Part shown: one piece after another, positions 1 to 4,919 of the stretch
Position numbering within the stretch: the first letter of the stretch is position 1
Layout of the letters: each line of letters opens with the position of its first letter
Assembly: GCA_002450295.1 (NCBI GenBank)
Contig: DJYX01000253.1
Location: 1 to 5,578 of the forward strand
Direction of reading: 5' to 3'
DNA: 5,578 nt
Origin: Deltaproteobacteria bacterium UBA6967
Lineage (GTDB): Bacteria; SAR324; NAC60-12
Notes under the pieces: generated by a model
The model's input: only the letters and a program-made list of their open reading frames with translations
Databases searched by the model: none
Told to the model about the DNA's origin: nothing
Made by a program: the position numbers and the translations under genes

Positions 1-1079
1 TCAATTTCGTGCTTTCGCGACATCTTCACCCAATCAGTTATAGTTTTGTCTTGTTGACGCTCGACCACGAGAGGTCGAACACCACAGCGTTCTGCAATGA
101 TATCAGACTCACTCAAAGGTTTGTCCAATTCAACACGCTTATTGATGTTGTTTATAACAAACGAGCGGTCCTCAGGAGTGACGTGTGTCTCAGGGTGGGG
201 AACTTGAGTGTCTGTTGTTCCGATAACAGTTCTTTTTCCCATCGGGATAGCAAAGAAGAGTCTTCCATCGTCAGCAAAGAACGTCAGCACACGCTCATGG
301 GGAGTCAATCTCTTAACAATTAGGTGGATCCCCTTTGAAAAGACATGCTGATGCTTGGTGTTTTGGGCCAGAGTTCTATTCTGAAAGTCGACAAAAGGAC
401 CACAAGCATTTATCAATACTTTGGCTTTGATCTCATGGTGATCACCGCTGATTTGATCACGAACTTTGACTCCCCAAAACCCTGAGTCTGCGTCCCGTTC
501 ACCTCCTAAAGATTCGACATAATTTAGGGCAAGGCCTCCTCTGTCCATGGCACCACGGATAAATTGGAATACGAAGCGAGCGTCATTTTCAGGCAAGTAG
601 GCATCAGAGTACTCAATGCCACCAATGCTTTTATCCGTATTCACAACAGGTTCTTCATCACGGATCTTACCAGTGGTCAAGAGTCGAGGTGGACGTGTGA
701 AGCAATTCCCGATGAGCCAGTAAAGAAAGGCGCCCATATAAAGCATAATTGCTGGAAATCGGAACCCTCTGTCTAGGTTAGTAAAAAAACGGAGCTCTCG
801 AATATTATTGGGGTAGGCCCTCATCAACTGGTTACGCGACATACAAAGCTTTCGAACGAGACCAAACTCGTAGCTCTCCATATATTTGATGCCACCCCAC
901 ACCAGGTTAGAGGAGTGCATACTTGTCTCGCTGGCAAAGTCTTTTCGGTCAATCAGGCCGACCTTGAGGCCCTGTCCTGCAAGTGCTCCGAAGGAGACGG
1001 CCCCGTTGATCCCTCCCCCTATCACAAGCACATCAAGTGGTTTTTCTGTAATCTTCTTTAATTGTTCATCGCGCTGCAT
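1..1079 (-). CDS. glpD: FAD-dependent glycerol-3-phosphate dehydrogenase (GlpD family), 3' end outside window
   Basis: The family oxidises sn-glycerol 3-phosphate to dihydroxyacetone phosphate with FAD, passing electrons to quinone at the inner membrane. The visible 359 residues begin with MQRDEQ and carry the FAD dinucleotide-binding motif GGGINGA at about 21-27 after a hydrophobic strand. The GlpD block around 56-70 (SSNLVWGGIKYMESYEF) follows, then KGIHLIV near 249-255, FFAIP...IGTTDT at 275-291 and CGVRPLV at 332-338, where the conserved substrate-site Arg is kept. The frame is open to the left edge; about 150-200 C-terminal residues are missing compared with typical 500-550-residue members. 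The start is set by a GAGGA site 6 nt upstream. Three positions nearly invariant in E. coli GlpD (Lys47, His50, Arg54, from memory) read Asn58, Trp61 and Lys65 here. Membership is secure from motifs, but exact substrate is less so; it could be a GlpD-like paralogue acting on a related compound. Confidence 0.9.
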   Translation of the reverse strand, partial: MQRDEQLKKITEKPLDVLVIGGGINGAVSFGALAGQGLKVGLIDRKDFASETSMHSSNLVWGGIKYMESYEFGLVRKLCMSRNQLMRAYPNNIRELRFFTNLDRGFRFPAIMLYMGAFLYWLIGNCFTRPPRLLTTGKIRDEEPVVNTDKSIGGIEYSDAYLPENDARFVFQFIRGAMDRGGLALNYVESLGGERDADSGFWGVKVRDQISGDHHEIKAKVLINACGPFVDFQNRTLAQNTKHQHVFSKGIHLIVKRLTPHERVLTFFADDGRLFFAIPMGKRTVIGTTDTQVPHPETHVTPEDRSFVINNINKRVELDKPLSESDIIAERCGVRPLVVERQQDKTITDWVKMSRKHEI

Positions 1080-1085
1080 ATCACG

Positions 1086-1090
1086 TCCTC
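1086..1090 (-). promoter_or_regulatory. Ribosome binding site of glpD
   Basis: The minus strand reads GAGGA followed by six bases (CGTGAT) and then ATG at 1079. This matches the anti-Shine-Dalgarno sequence at good spacing and fixes the start. A GTG within the spacer is out of frame. Confidence 0.75.
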
Positions 1091-1123
1091 AAAAATTGGC
1101 CTCTTTAATAGAAAATTAGATCT

Positions 1124-1152
1124 ACGATGCAATTAACGATTACTTTTGTCAA
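1124..1152 (-). promoter_or_regulatory. Possible sigma-70-type promoter of glpD
   Basis: On the minus strand a perfect TTGACA (1152-1147) is followed by a 17-base spacer and CATCGT (1129-1124), only a 3/6 match to TATAAT. An alternative just downstream pairs TTGCAT with TATTAA at 16-base spacing and would give a very short leader. The -35 box is convincing; the -10 is weak, so a promoter here is likely but its exact form is uncertain. I saw no clear GlpR-type operator. Confidence 0.35.
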
Positions 1153-1330
1153 ATAATTTTTCTATTGATGAAAAACTGACAACTGCAATTTAAGAAACTG
1201 TTTTGATAACTAACTTGGTTACCAGCGATTTTTCAAAATGGGTTTTCAGACTATGCAGAAGTTGGAAGAGGAAAATTAGGTAAGCAATCCTTGATTCGAT
1301 GTAGATTTTGATTGAGTGGAGCCTCGAGAG

Positions 1331-1348
1331 ACACTTTTCAGGAAGTGT
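1331..1348. repeat. Small inverted repeat downstream of the DUF1479 gene
   Basis: ACACTT (1331-1336) and AAGTGT (1343-1348) are perfect complements around a six-base loop, about 78 bases beyond the DUF1479 stop codon. On the minus strand the hairpin is followed by CTCTCGAGG and not by a T-run, so it does not look like an intrinsic terminator. It might be a chance palindrome or a 3'-end stabilising hairpin. Confidence 0.3.
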
Positions 1349-1425
1349 AATGCATAAATCACAAGAGGGGAGAAGACCTGTAAACTAGCCTGCTATGTAT
1401 GCGAAGTGGGATGAGTTTGATTACA

Positions 1426-2667
1426 CTAGGATAGTCCCATTTGCAGGCGACCGAGATCAGTTAAATTACTCAATTGAGCTCTTCCGGCAAAATCGACTTC
1501 ATAGTCTTCTGGAGCAAAGTCAGGACAGGATCGTCCTTGTAGAAAGGCGTCGGCTTGCTTGGGGAGGAAAATCTGATTCTTTTCGCAATCAGGAGCAGCA
1601 CCAATGTACATGACATTGCTGTAGTCATTTCCTTGATGATGATCTTCTACGGCATGAATGACGTCTGGGTGCCACCACACAGTATCACCAGGTTGAACCT
1701 TTGGAATGGGAACCAAAGCTTTTATTAGCAGTTGGTGGTAGTCAGTCAGAATGGAGAGGGCTCTTCCAGCTTTTGCTCCACAAAGATCGTCTGCGGCTAC
1801 ATCCTTCTGCAATGCCCTGAGAAGAATCCAGGCCATTCCTCTGGCGATTGGAATGAGTTGAAGCGTACCTTCACCAGGTCCTTGTGATGTCAAGGCAGTC
1901 CATCCTTGAAAAGTTCGGAACATCTGGCAGACAGCAGGAGAAGGGATCTCTTTTGTCTCGGTACGATGAGCCGCCGCAAAGGGATCGTACTTTTGCCATT
2001 CCCCAGAGTAGACATGTCGATAAACATTGTGGAAGCCCTCATCCAACCAGCGCTCAACTGAGCCGCCGTCAACATGTGGCGAAAGGCCAAGGGTACTATT
2101 ACCAGGCTGGCGCCGCCGCAATCGGTCCGCATAGGAGCATTCTTGATCTGGATTGAAGACTGGTTTTCCAGACTGATTATGATCCCAGAGCCGATTCAAC
2201 CATCTTCTTGTGGTTGCTAGTTCTTCAGACTGGCGTGCTTCGATCTGAGGTTTGGACCAATACAAACCGAAAATTTGTGGTCGACCGGAAGCTAGTTGAC
2301 TGAAGTATTGATCCAGACCACGTTTTTTAATTTCCTTGTTATAGTACTGATTGGATTCGATGTACTCGACGATCTGTTCATTCCAATCGTTGACTCGTTC
2401 TGACGAAAAAACTTGTCGGATGACTGCACAGCCTCTCTTCTTAACGAGTTGCGTCAAATTCGAACTTACTGCTCCTTTATGGATATCAGTGAAACTTACT
2501 TCTGGAATAACCTCAGATCCATTGGCTGCCAAAGCAATAATCTCCTCAACTTCCTCTTTAAGAGATATGCTTAATTTAATGAAAGAACTATCCAAGTCAG
2601 CAGCTTTTCGTAATTTTTGTTTTTGTTGCTGAATTTGCTGACTCAGAATTTTCGGATCAGGGGACAT
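1426..2667 (-). CDS. DUF1479 (YbiU-type) putative Fe(II)/2-oxoglutarate oxygenase
   Basis: This 413-residue protein resembles the DUF1479 family, which includes E. coli YbiU (about 420 residues) and adopts the double-stranded beta-helix fold of iron/2-oxoglutarate oxygenases. The N-terminal 45 residues are polar and Gln/Lys-rich, predicted helical. The probable iron ligands are His198 and Asp200 in LSPHVDGG, with the distal His338 in WWHPDVIHAVED; SNVMYIGAAP at 350-359 is a further landmark. No signal peptide or membrane segment is present, so it should be cytoplasmic. The frame is open for 65 more codons upstream, but those lie inside the HAD gene. ATG at 2667 is preferred because it has a strong GAGGA site 8 nt ahead and homologues start near there. 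It overlaps the HAD gene by 11 bases, implying co-translation. Family assignment is from remembered motifs and is fairly firm; the substrate of the family is unknown to me. Confidence 0.85.
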   Translation of the reverse strand: MSPDPKILSQQIQQQKQKLRKAADLDSSFIKLSISLKEEVEEIIALAANGSEVIPEVSFTDIHKGAVSSNLTQLVKKRGCAVIRQVFSSERVNDWNEQIVEYIESNQYYNKEIKKRGLDQYFSQLASGRPQIFGLYWSKPQIEARQSEELATTRRWLNRLWDHNQSGKPVFNPDQECSYADRLRRRQPGNSTLGLSPHVDGGSVERWLDEGFHNVYRHVYSGEWQKYDPFAAAHRTETKEIPSPAVCQMFRTFQGWTALTSQGPGEGTLQLIPIARGMAWILLRALQKDVAADDLCGAKAGRALSILTDYHQLLIKALVPIPKVQPGDTVWWHPDVIHAVEDHHQGNDYSNVMYIGAAPDCEKNQIFLPKQADAFLQGRSCPDFAPEDYEVDFAGRAQLSNLTDLGRLQMGLS

Positions 2668-3301
2668 TGACTTCTTCCTCGATAAATTGCAGTAAGCCTT
2701 GGTCACCAATCTTCTCTGCAAGTTCGCGTATGCAGGTTGAAGGGTCAGTAAAATGAACAGTCTCGAAACCCATTGAGTAGGCGGATTCGATATTTCTGGA
2801 GGCATCATCAATGAAAATGCAATCGCTAGCTTTAAGTTGGTTTCGTTCCAGAAATATTTCAAAAATTACAGGGTTAGGTTTGGCTACCTTCTCTCGTCCA
2901 GAAACAGTGATCGTCCTGAAGAGCTGCAGGAAATCGTATTTCTTCTCGGCAAAGTGAAAAGTTTCTGCGGACCAATTAGTGATTGCGTGGAGTTCGTAAC
3001 CTGTTCTGGAAAAATACTGTAAAACTTCTGGCATTGTCTCAATCGAATCACCAAGCATCTCATCCCAACGTGTCATCCAGGCAATAATCGCATCACGATA
3101 TTGAGGGCATGCTCTTGATAGTTCTTCAACGGACTCCTGTTGGGATTTCCCTGCATCCATCTGGAGATTCCACCTGTTGGAAACTACCTCACGCAGAAAG
3201 AACTCCATGTGGGGTTCGTCAGTGAAAAACTTCCTGTAAAGATAGCGCGGGTTCCAGTCAATCAAAACTCCACCAAGATCAAAGACAATGATTGGTTTCA
3301 T
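2657..3301 (-). CDS. HAD-superfamily hydrolase, subfamily IA variant 3 (YihX-like), probable phosphatase
   Basis: The 214-residue protein has the four HAD motifs in order. Motif I is FDLGGVLIDWN with nucleophile Asp8. Motif II is the Thr108-Asn109 of ITNWS, motif III is Lys141 in VAKPNPVIFEIF, and motif IV is Asp165-Asp166 in FIDDASRN. Residues 15-90 form the helical cap expected of class C1 members. The usual second Asp of motif I (DxD) is Gly10, as in E. coli YihX, a glucose-1-phosphate phosphatase with a DLGNV motif; so this is a subfamily trait and not loss of function. A small phosphorylated metabolite is the likely substrate, though a haloacid dehalogenase role cannot be excluded by eye. 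It is the first gene of a two-gene unit, its last 11 bases overlapping the DUF1479 gene. No strong Shine-Dalgarno precedes the ATG at 3301; the start is chosen because the nucleophile strand begins immediately after it, as in homologues. Confidence 0.88.
   Translation of the reverse strand: MKPIIVFDLGGVLIDWNPRYLYRKFFTDEPHMEFFLREVVSNRWNLQMDAGKSQQESVEELSRACPQYRDAIIAWMTRWDEMLGDSIETMPEVLQYFSRTGYELHAITNWSAETFHFAEKKYDFLQLFRTITVSGREKVAKPNPVIFEIFLERNQLKASDCIFIDDASRNIESAYSMGFETVHFTDPSTCIRELAEKIGDQGLLQFIEEEVNVP
2676..2680 (-). promoter_or_regulatory. Ribosome binding site deciding the DUF1479 start
   Basis: The minus strand reads GAGGAAGAAGTCA before ATG at 2667, giving GAGGA with an 8-base spacer. 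The site lies inside the last codons of the HAD gene, so ribosomes finishing that gene end next to this start. It argues against the in-frame ATG at 2862, which would add 65 residues wholly overlapping the HAD gene. Confidence 0.75.
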
Positions 3302-3371
3302 GAGAATTCAGCACACTCTAAGTTGATTTAGAAATTTACTTTAGTGAATTAGCAGGCTGGATACTAAACAA

Positions 3372-3381
3372 ATTGATCAAT
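3372..3381. repeat. Perfect 10-base palindrome, possible operator
   Basis: ATTGATCAAT is a perfect palindrome that lies in the spacer of the weak minus-strand promoter candidate for the HAD gene (-35 at 3388-3383, -10 at 3366-3361). That position would suit a repressor site. A palindrome this short in AT-rich DNA can occur by chance. Confidence 0.25.
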
Positions 3382-3383
3382 AA

Positions 3384-3432
3384 ATGAAAGAATAGATCTT
3401 CTCTTGTTCAAAAAATTTGCTTTCATGAACAA
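3384..3432. repeat. Two overlapping, mutually exclusive inverted repeats
   Basis: ATGAAAG (3384-3390) is complementary to CTTTCAT (3420-3426), with a 29-base loop. TTGTTCA (3404-3410) is complementary to TGAACAA (3426-3432), with a 15-base loop. Each arm is a perfect 7-base match. The right arms share base 3426 and the arms interleave, so both simple hairpins cannot form fully together. They may be protein-binding half-sites, alternative RNA structures or chance matches in AT-rich DNA. Confidence 0.3.
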
Positions 3433-3570
3433 CAGATGCAAAAAATTCAATAACTTAAAAAATAAAATAACAAATGAATGTTAGCCTAGAGAAGCGAACT
3501 CAAAAATCAACTATGGAGACATTATTAAACATTTCCGTGGGTATTTCTCTGAAATTGAAAAAACGGGAAA

Positions 3571-3586
3571 GCGATTTGGGAATCGC
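3571..3586. repeat. Tight hairpin GCGATT-TGGG-AATCGC
   Basis: A perfect 6-base stem closes a four-base loop, in otherwise AT-rich DNA just upstream of the candidate clpS promoter. On the plus strand no T-run follows. On the minus strand it is followed by TTTCCCGTTTTTTC, which is terminator-like but interrupted, and no minus-strand gene ends there. It could block antisense transcripts or bind a regulator. Confidence 0.3.
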
Positions 3587-3612
3587 AAGTAAGCCAGCAA
3601 ATGGAGAAATAG

Positions 3613-3641
3613 TTTACAGCGTGTGGTGAGAGGCGTAGGAT
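3613..3641 (+). promoter_or_regulatory. Candidate promoter of clpS
   Basis: TTTACA (3613-3618, 5/6 match to TTGACA) is followed by a 17-base spacer and TAGGAT (3636-3641, 4/6 match to TATAAT). Transcription would begin near 3648, leaving a leader of about 40 bases before the clpS start. Confidence 0.4.
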
Positions 3642-3678
3642 ATCGGCAGTTGAAAAGATTTCTTTTCTGAAAACAGAT

Positions 3679-3682
3679 GGAG
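3679..3682 (+). promoter_or_regulatory. Ribosome binding site of clpS, choosing between two adjacent ATGs
   Basis: GGAG lies only 1 base before the ATG at 3684 and 4 bases before the ATG at 3687. Both spacings are short, but only the second is workable, so translation probably begins at 3687 with MADQ and not MMADQ. Confidence 0.5.
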
Positions 3683-3686
3683 AATG

Positions 3687-3992
3687 ATGGCTGATCAAAC
3701 AACTGCCAAACCGAAAACTCAGACAAAAACTCAACTAAAGCATCCAAAGCAGTATCAGGTCTTACTGCACAATGATGATTTTACTCCACGCGAGTTTGTC
3801 GTGCATGTGCTGGAAGTCGTGTTTCACAAGGGTCAGGAGATGGCAGTTCAAATCATGTGGCAGGCACATCAACACGGAGTTGCTGTTGTTGGAAGTTATA
3901 GTCTGCAAGAAGCTGAGACCAAGGTAGATAAGGTTCATGAAATGGCACAGCAGGAGGGCTATCCGTTGATGTTTAGCCTTCGCGAGTTATAA
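3687..3992 (+). CDS. clpS: ClpS, N-degron adaptor of the ClpAP protease
   Basis: ClpS delivers proteins bearing bulky hydrophobic N-terminal residues to the ClpA ATPase for degradation by ClpP in the cytoplasm. The 101-residue product has a flexible, Lys/Thr/Gln-rich N-terminal tail (about 1-18), as needed for engaging ClpA, then the ClpS core. Substrate alpha-amino contacts are present: Asn29, Asp30 and Asp31 in LLHNDDFTP and His61 in AHQHG. The ClpA-facing AETK motif is at 76-79. The family gatekeeper, Met40 in E. coli ClpS, is Arg35 here (TPREF); with the ending YPLMF this recalls the second ClpS type (ClpS2) of alphaproteobacteria. The usual downstream clpA is absent: the next gene is convergent, 30 bases away. 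Length is typical of the family. An upstream ATG at 3684 would add one Met. No intrinsic terminator separates it from the opposing gene. Confidence 0.95.
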   Translation: MADQTTAKPKTQTKTQLKHPKQYQVLLHNDDFTPREFVVHVLEVVFHKGQEMAVQIMWQAHQHGVAVVGSYSLQEAETKVDKVHEMAQQEGYPLMFSLREL

Positions 3993-4022
3993 GCCCCACA
4001 AATTTAGGATTACGCTCCCCTC

Positions 4023-4877
4023 TCACTGCCTTTCGGGAATTCGACACCAAGGATTCGGGTCAATTCCTACCAACTTCTTAGGAAAATAAAAATCACATCC
4101 TACGCGATTTTCATCAGGCCAATCTAATGGCGTCTTTTTTTCAGGCGCATCAGGATCTGTATCAACACCAGTTCTCAAAAATATCTCTGAAATGCGCGAT
4201 TGGAGTGCGGGTGTCAGAGAATTGTAATTGGGATGAAACCAGAGAGTAATGAGTGTCCTATCCTCTGATTGCTCGTTTGGAAATGCGCCATGAATCAGCC
4301 GTGCATCCCCAACGATCACATCCCCAGAATTTATCGGGACTGCAACTTGGTCAGGAAGTGATTCGAACAACCGATCATTGGGATTCTCTACACGAGACAG
4401 AGATTCTGTATGTGCATTGACATAATGCAACTCGTGCAATTTTCTGTGAGAACCTGGAATCACACGTAGGCAGCCATTCTGTGGTTGGGTGTCCTGAAGA
4501 TAAATCATCACAAAAACCTGAGCCATTTGATCTGTGAAGGATGATGGTTCGTTCCAACCCCACCAATCTTGGTGCCAGAATAAGGCTGGGCTCTGTGGAG
4601 GCTTGCTGATGATGTAACCTGAACTGAATTTCGGATCGCGGAATTCCAACTCATCAAAGATTTTAGAAAGTTCTGGGTGACCAAGTAATCTGCCGAACTC
4701 AGGGTAGTCGGCAATCAAAACCAAACTGCCTTGGGAACGATTTCTTTCTCGATGTTCAGCAGAAACATTGCACAAAGCTTGTCCACATAGACTTCGAAGC
4801 CAATCCATGTCAGTTTGATCCAGAACTTGCTCAATGACGCAATATCCATCCGCTTGTAGTTGAGGCAAGGCAGTCAT
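4023..4877 (-). CDS. Phytanoyl-CoA dioxygenase (PhyH) family Fe(II)/2-oxoglutarate oxygenase
   Basis: Members hydroxylate small molecules using Fe(II), 2-oxoglutarate and O2; bacterial PhyH proteins act on very varied substrates. The 284-residue product opens with the typical LQADGYCVIEQVLD, where the first helix precedes the core. The iron ligands are visible: His102 and Asp104 in FWHQDWWGWN and His196 in ARLIHGAFPN. Arg207 in SEDRTLITLWF is positioned to bind 2-oxoglutarate. The landmark NGCLRVIPGSH at 134-144 is also present. No signal peptide or membrane segment is visible. ATG at 4877 follows an in-frame TGA closely, so no much longer start is possible, though its Shine-Dalgarno is poor. 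It lies 42 bases after the SDR gene on the same strand, so the two are probably co-transcribed. The substrate is unknown; the general fold and cofactor use are confident, while a fatty acyl-CoA substrate should not be assumed from the family name. Confidence 0.92.
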   Translation of the reverse strand: MTALPQLQADGYCVIEQVLDQTDMDWLRSLCGQALCNVSAEHRERNRSQGSLVLIADYPEFGRLLGHPELSKIFDELEFRDPKFSSGYIISKPPQSPALFWHQDWWGWNEPSSFTDQMAQVFVMIYLQDTQPQNGCLRVIPGSHRKLHELHYVNAHTESLSRVENPNDRLFESLPDQVAVPINSGDVIVGDARLIHGAFPNEQSEDRTLITLWFHPNYNSLTPALQSRISEIFLRTGVDTDPDAPEKKTPLDWPDENRVGCDFYFPKKLVGIDPNPWCRIPERQ

Positions 4878-4919
4878 CTCAGGGTCCAGTAATCAGGTTG
4901 GAGCACCGAAGCGAGTATT

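Larger units (their letters stand above)
1080..1425. other. Non-coding spacer between DUF1479 gene and glpD
   Basis: These 346 bases hold no convincing gene on either strand. The part next to glpD carries its ribosome binding site and a candidate promoter. The part next to the DUF1479 gene has one small inverted repeat (1331-1348). No hairpin followed by a T-run is visible after the DUF1479 stop codon, so termination of the upstream unit may be Rho-dependent. The gap is long enough that glpD is probably transcribed independently. Confidence 0.7.
3302..3686. other. AT-rich divergent control region between the HAD gene and clpS
   Basis: About 385 bases without a convincing gene separate two divergently transcribed genes, so it should contain both promoters. 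It is clearly richer in A and T than the flanking genes, especially 3360-3480. A candidate clpS promoter lies at 3613-3641. On the minus strand a weak promoter (TTCATT, 16 bases, TAGTAT; 3388-3361) could serve the HAD gene. Several inverted repeats sit at 3372-3432, and a tight hairpin at 3571-3586. Two overlapping minus-strand open frames at about 3511-3747 look like chance: they run into clpS and have no family resemblance. Confidence 0.6.

Noticed and set aside
9..323. Plus-strand open frame of 104 codons
   Set aside because: It is antisense to glpD, whose frame carries recognisable family motifs; the plus-strand product has no recognisable features.
1110..1160. GlpR-type operator upstream of glpD
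   Set aside because: Imperfect TAATCGTTAA-like similarity only; no paired half-sites close enough to the known operator pattern to support a call.
1331..1348. Inverted repeat as an intrinsic terminator of the HAD-DUF1479 unit
   Set aside because: The stem is short and AT-rich, and it is not followed by a T-run on the minus strand.
1395..1613. Plus-strand open frame of 72 codons starting in the spacer
   Set aside because: Most of it is antisense to the end of the DUF1479 gene, with no clear ribosome binding site and no recognisable product.
2668..2862. 65-residue N-terminal extension of the DUF1479 protein (in-frame ATG at 2862)
   Set aside because: It lies entirely inside the HAD gene in another frame, looks unlike a domain, and the internal ATG at 2667 has a strong ribosome binding site and gives the usual family length.
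2657..3301. HAD protein as a catalytically dead homologue because motif I lacks the second Asp
   Set aside because: The DLGGV form of motif I is common in this subfamily, and the active phosphatase YihX also lacks that Asp; motifs II to IV are intact.
3511..3747. Minus-strand open frames of 78 and 69 codons in the spacer upstream of clpS
   Set aside because: They overlap clpS antisense, occupy two frames of the same AT-rich stretch, and show no recognisable protein features.
3993..4022. Bidirectional terminator between convergent clpS and the PhyH gene
   Set aside because: The 30-base gap contains no inverted repeat and no T-run.
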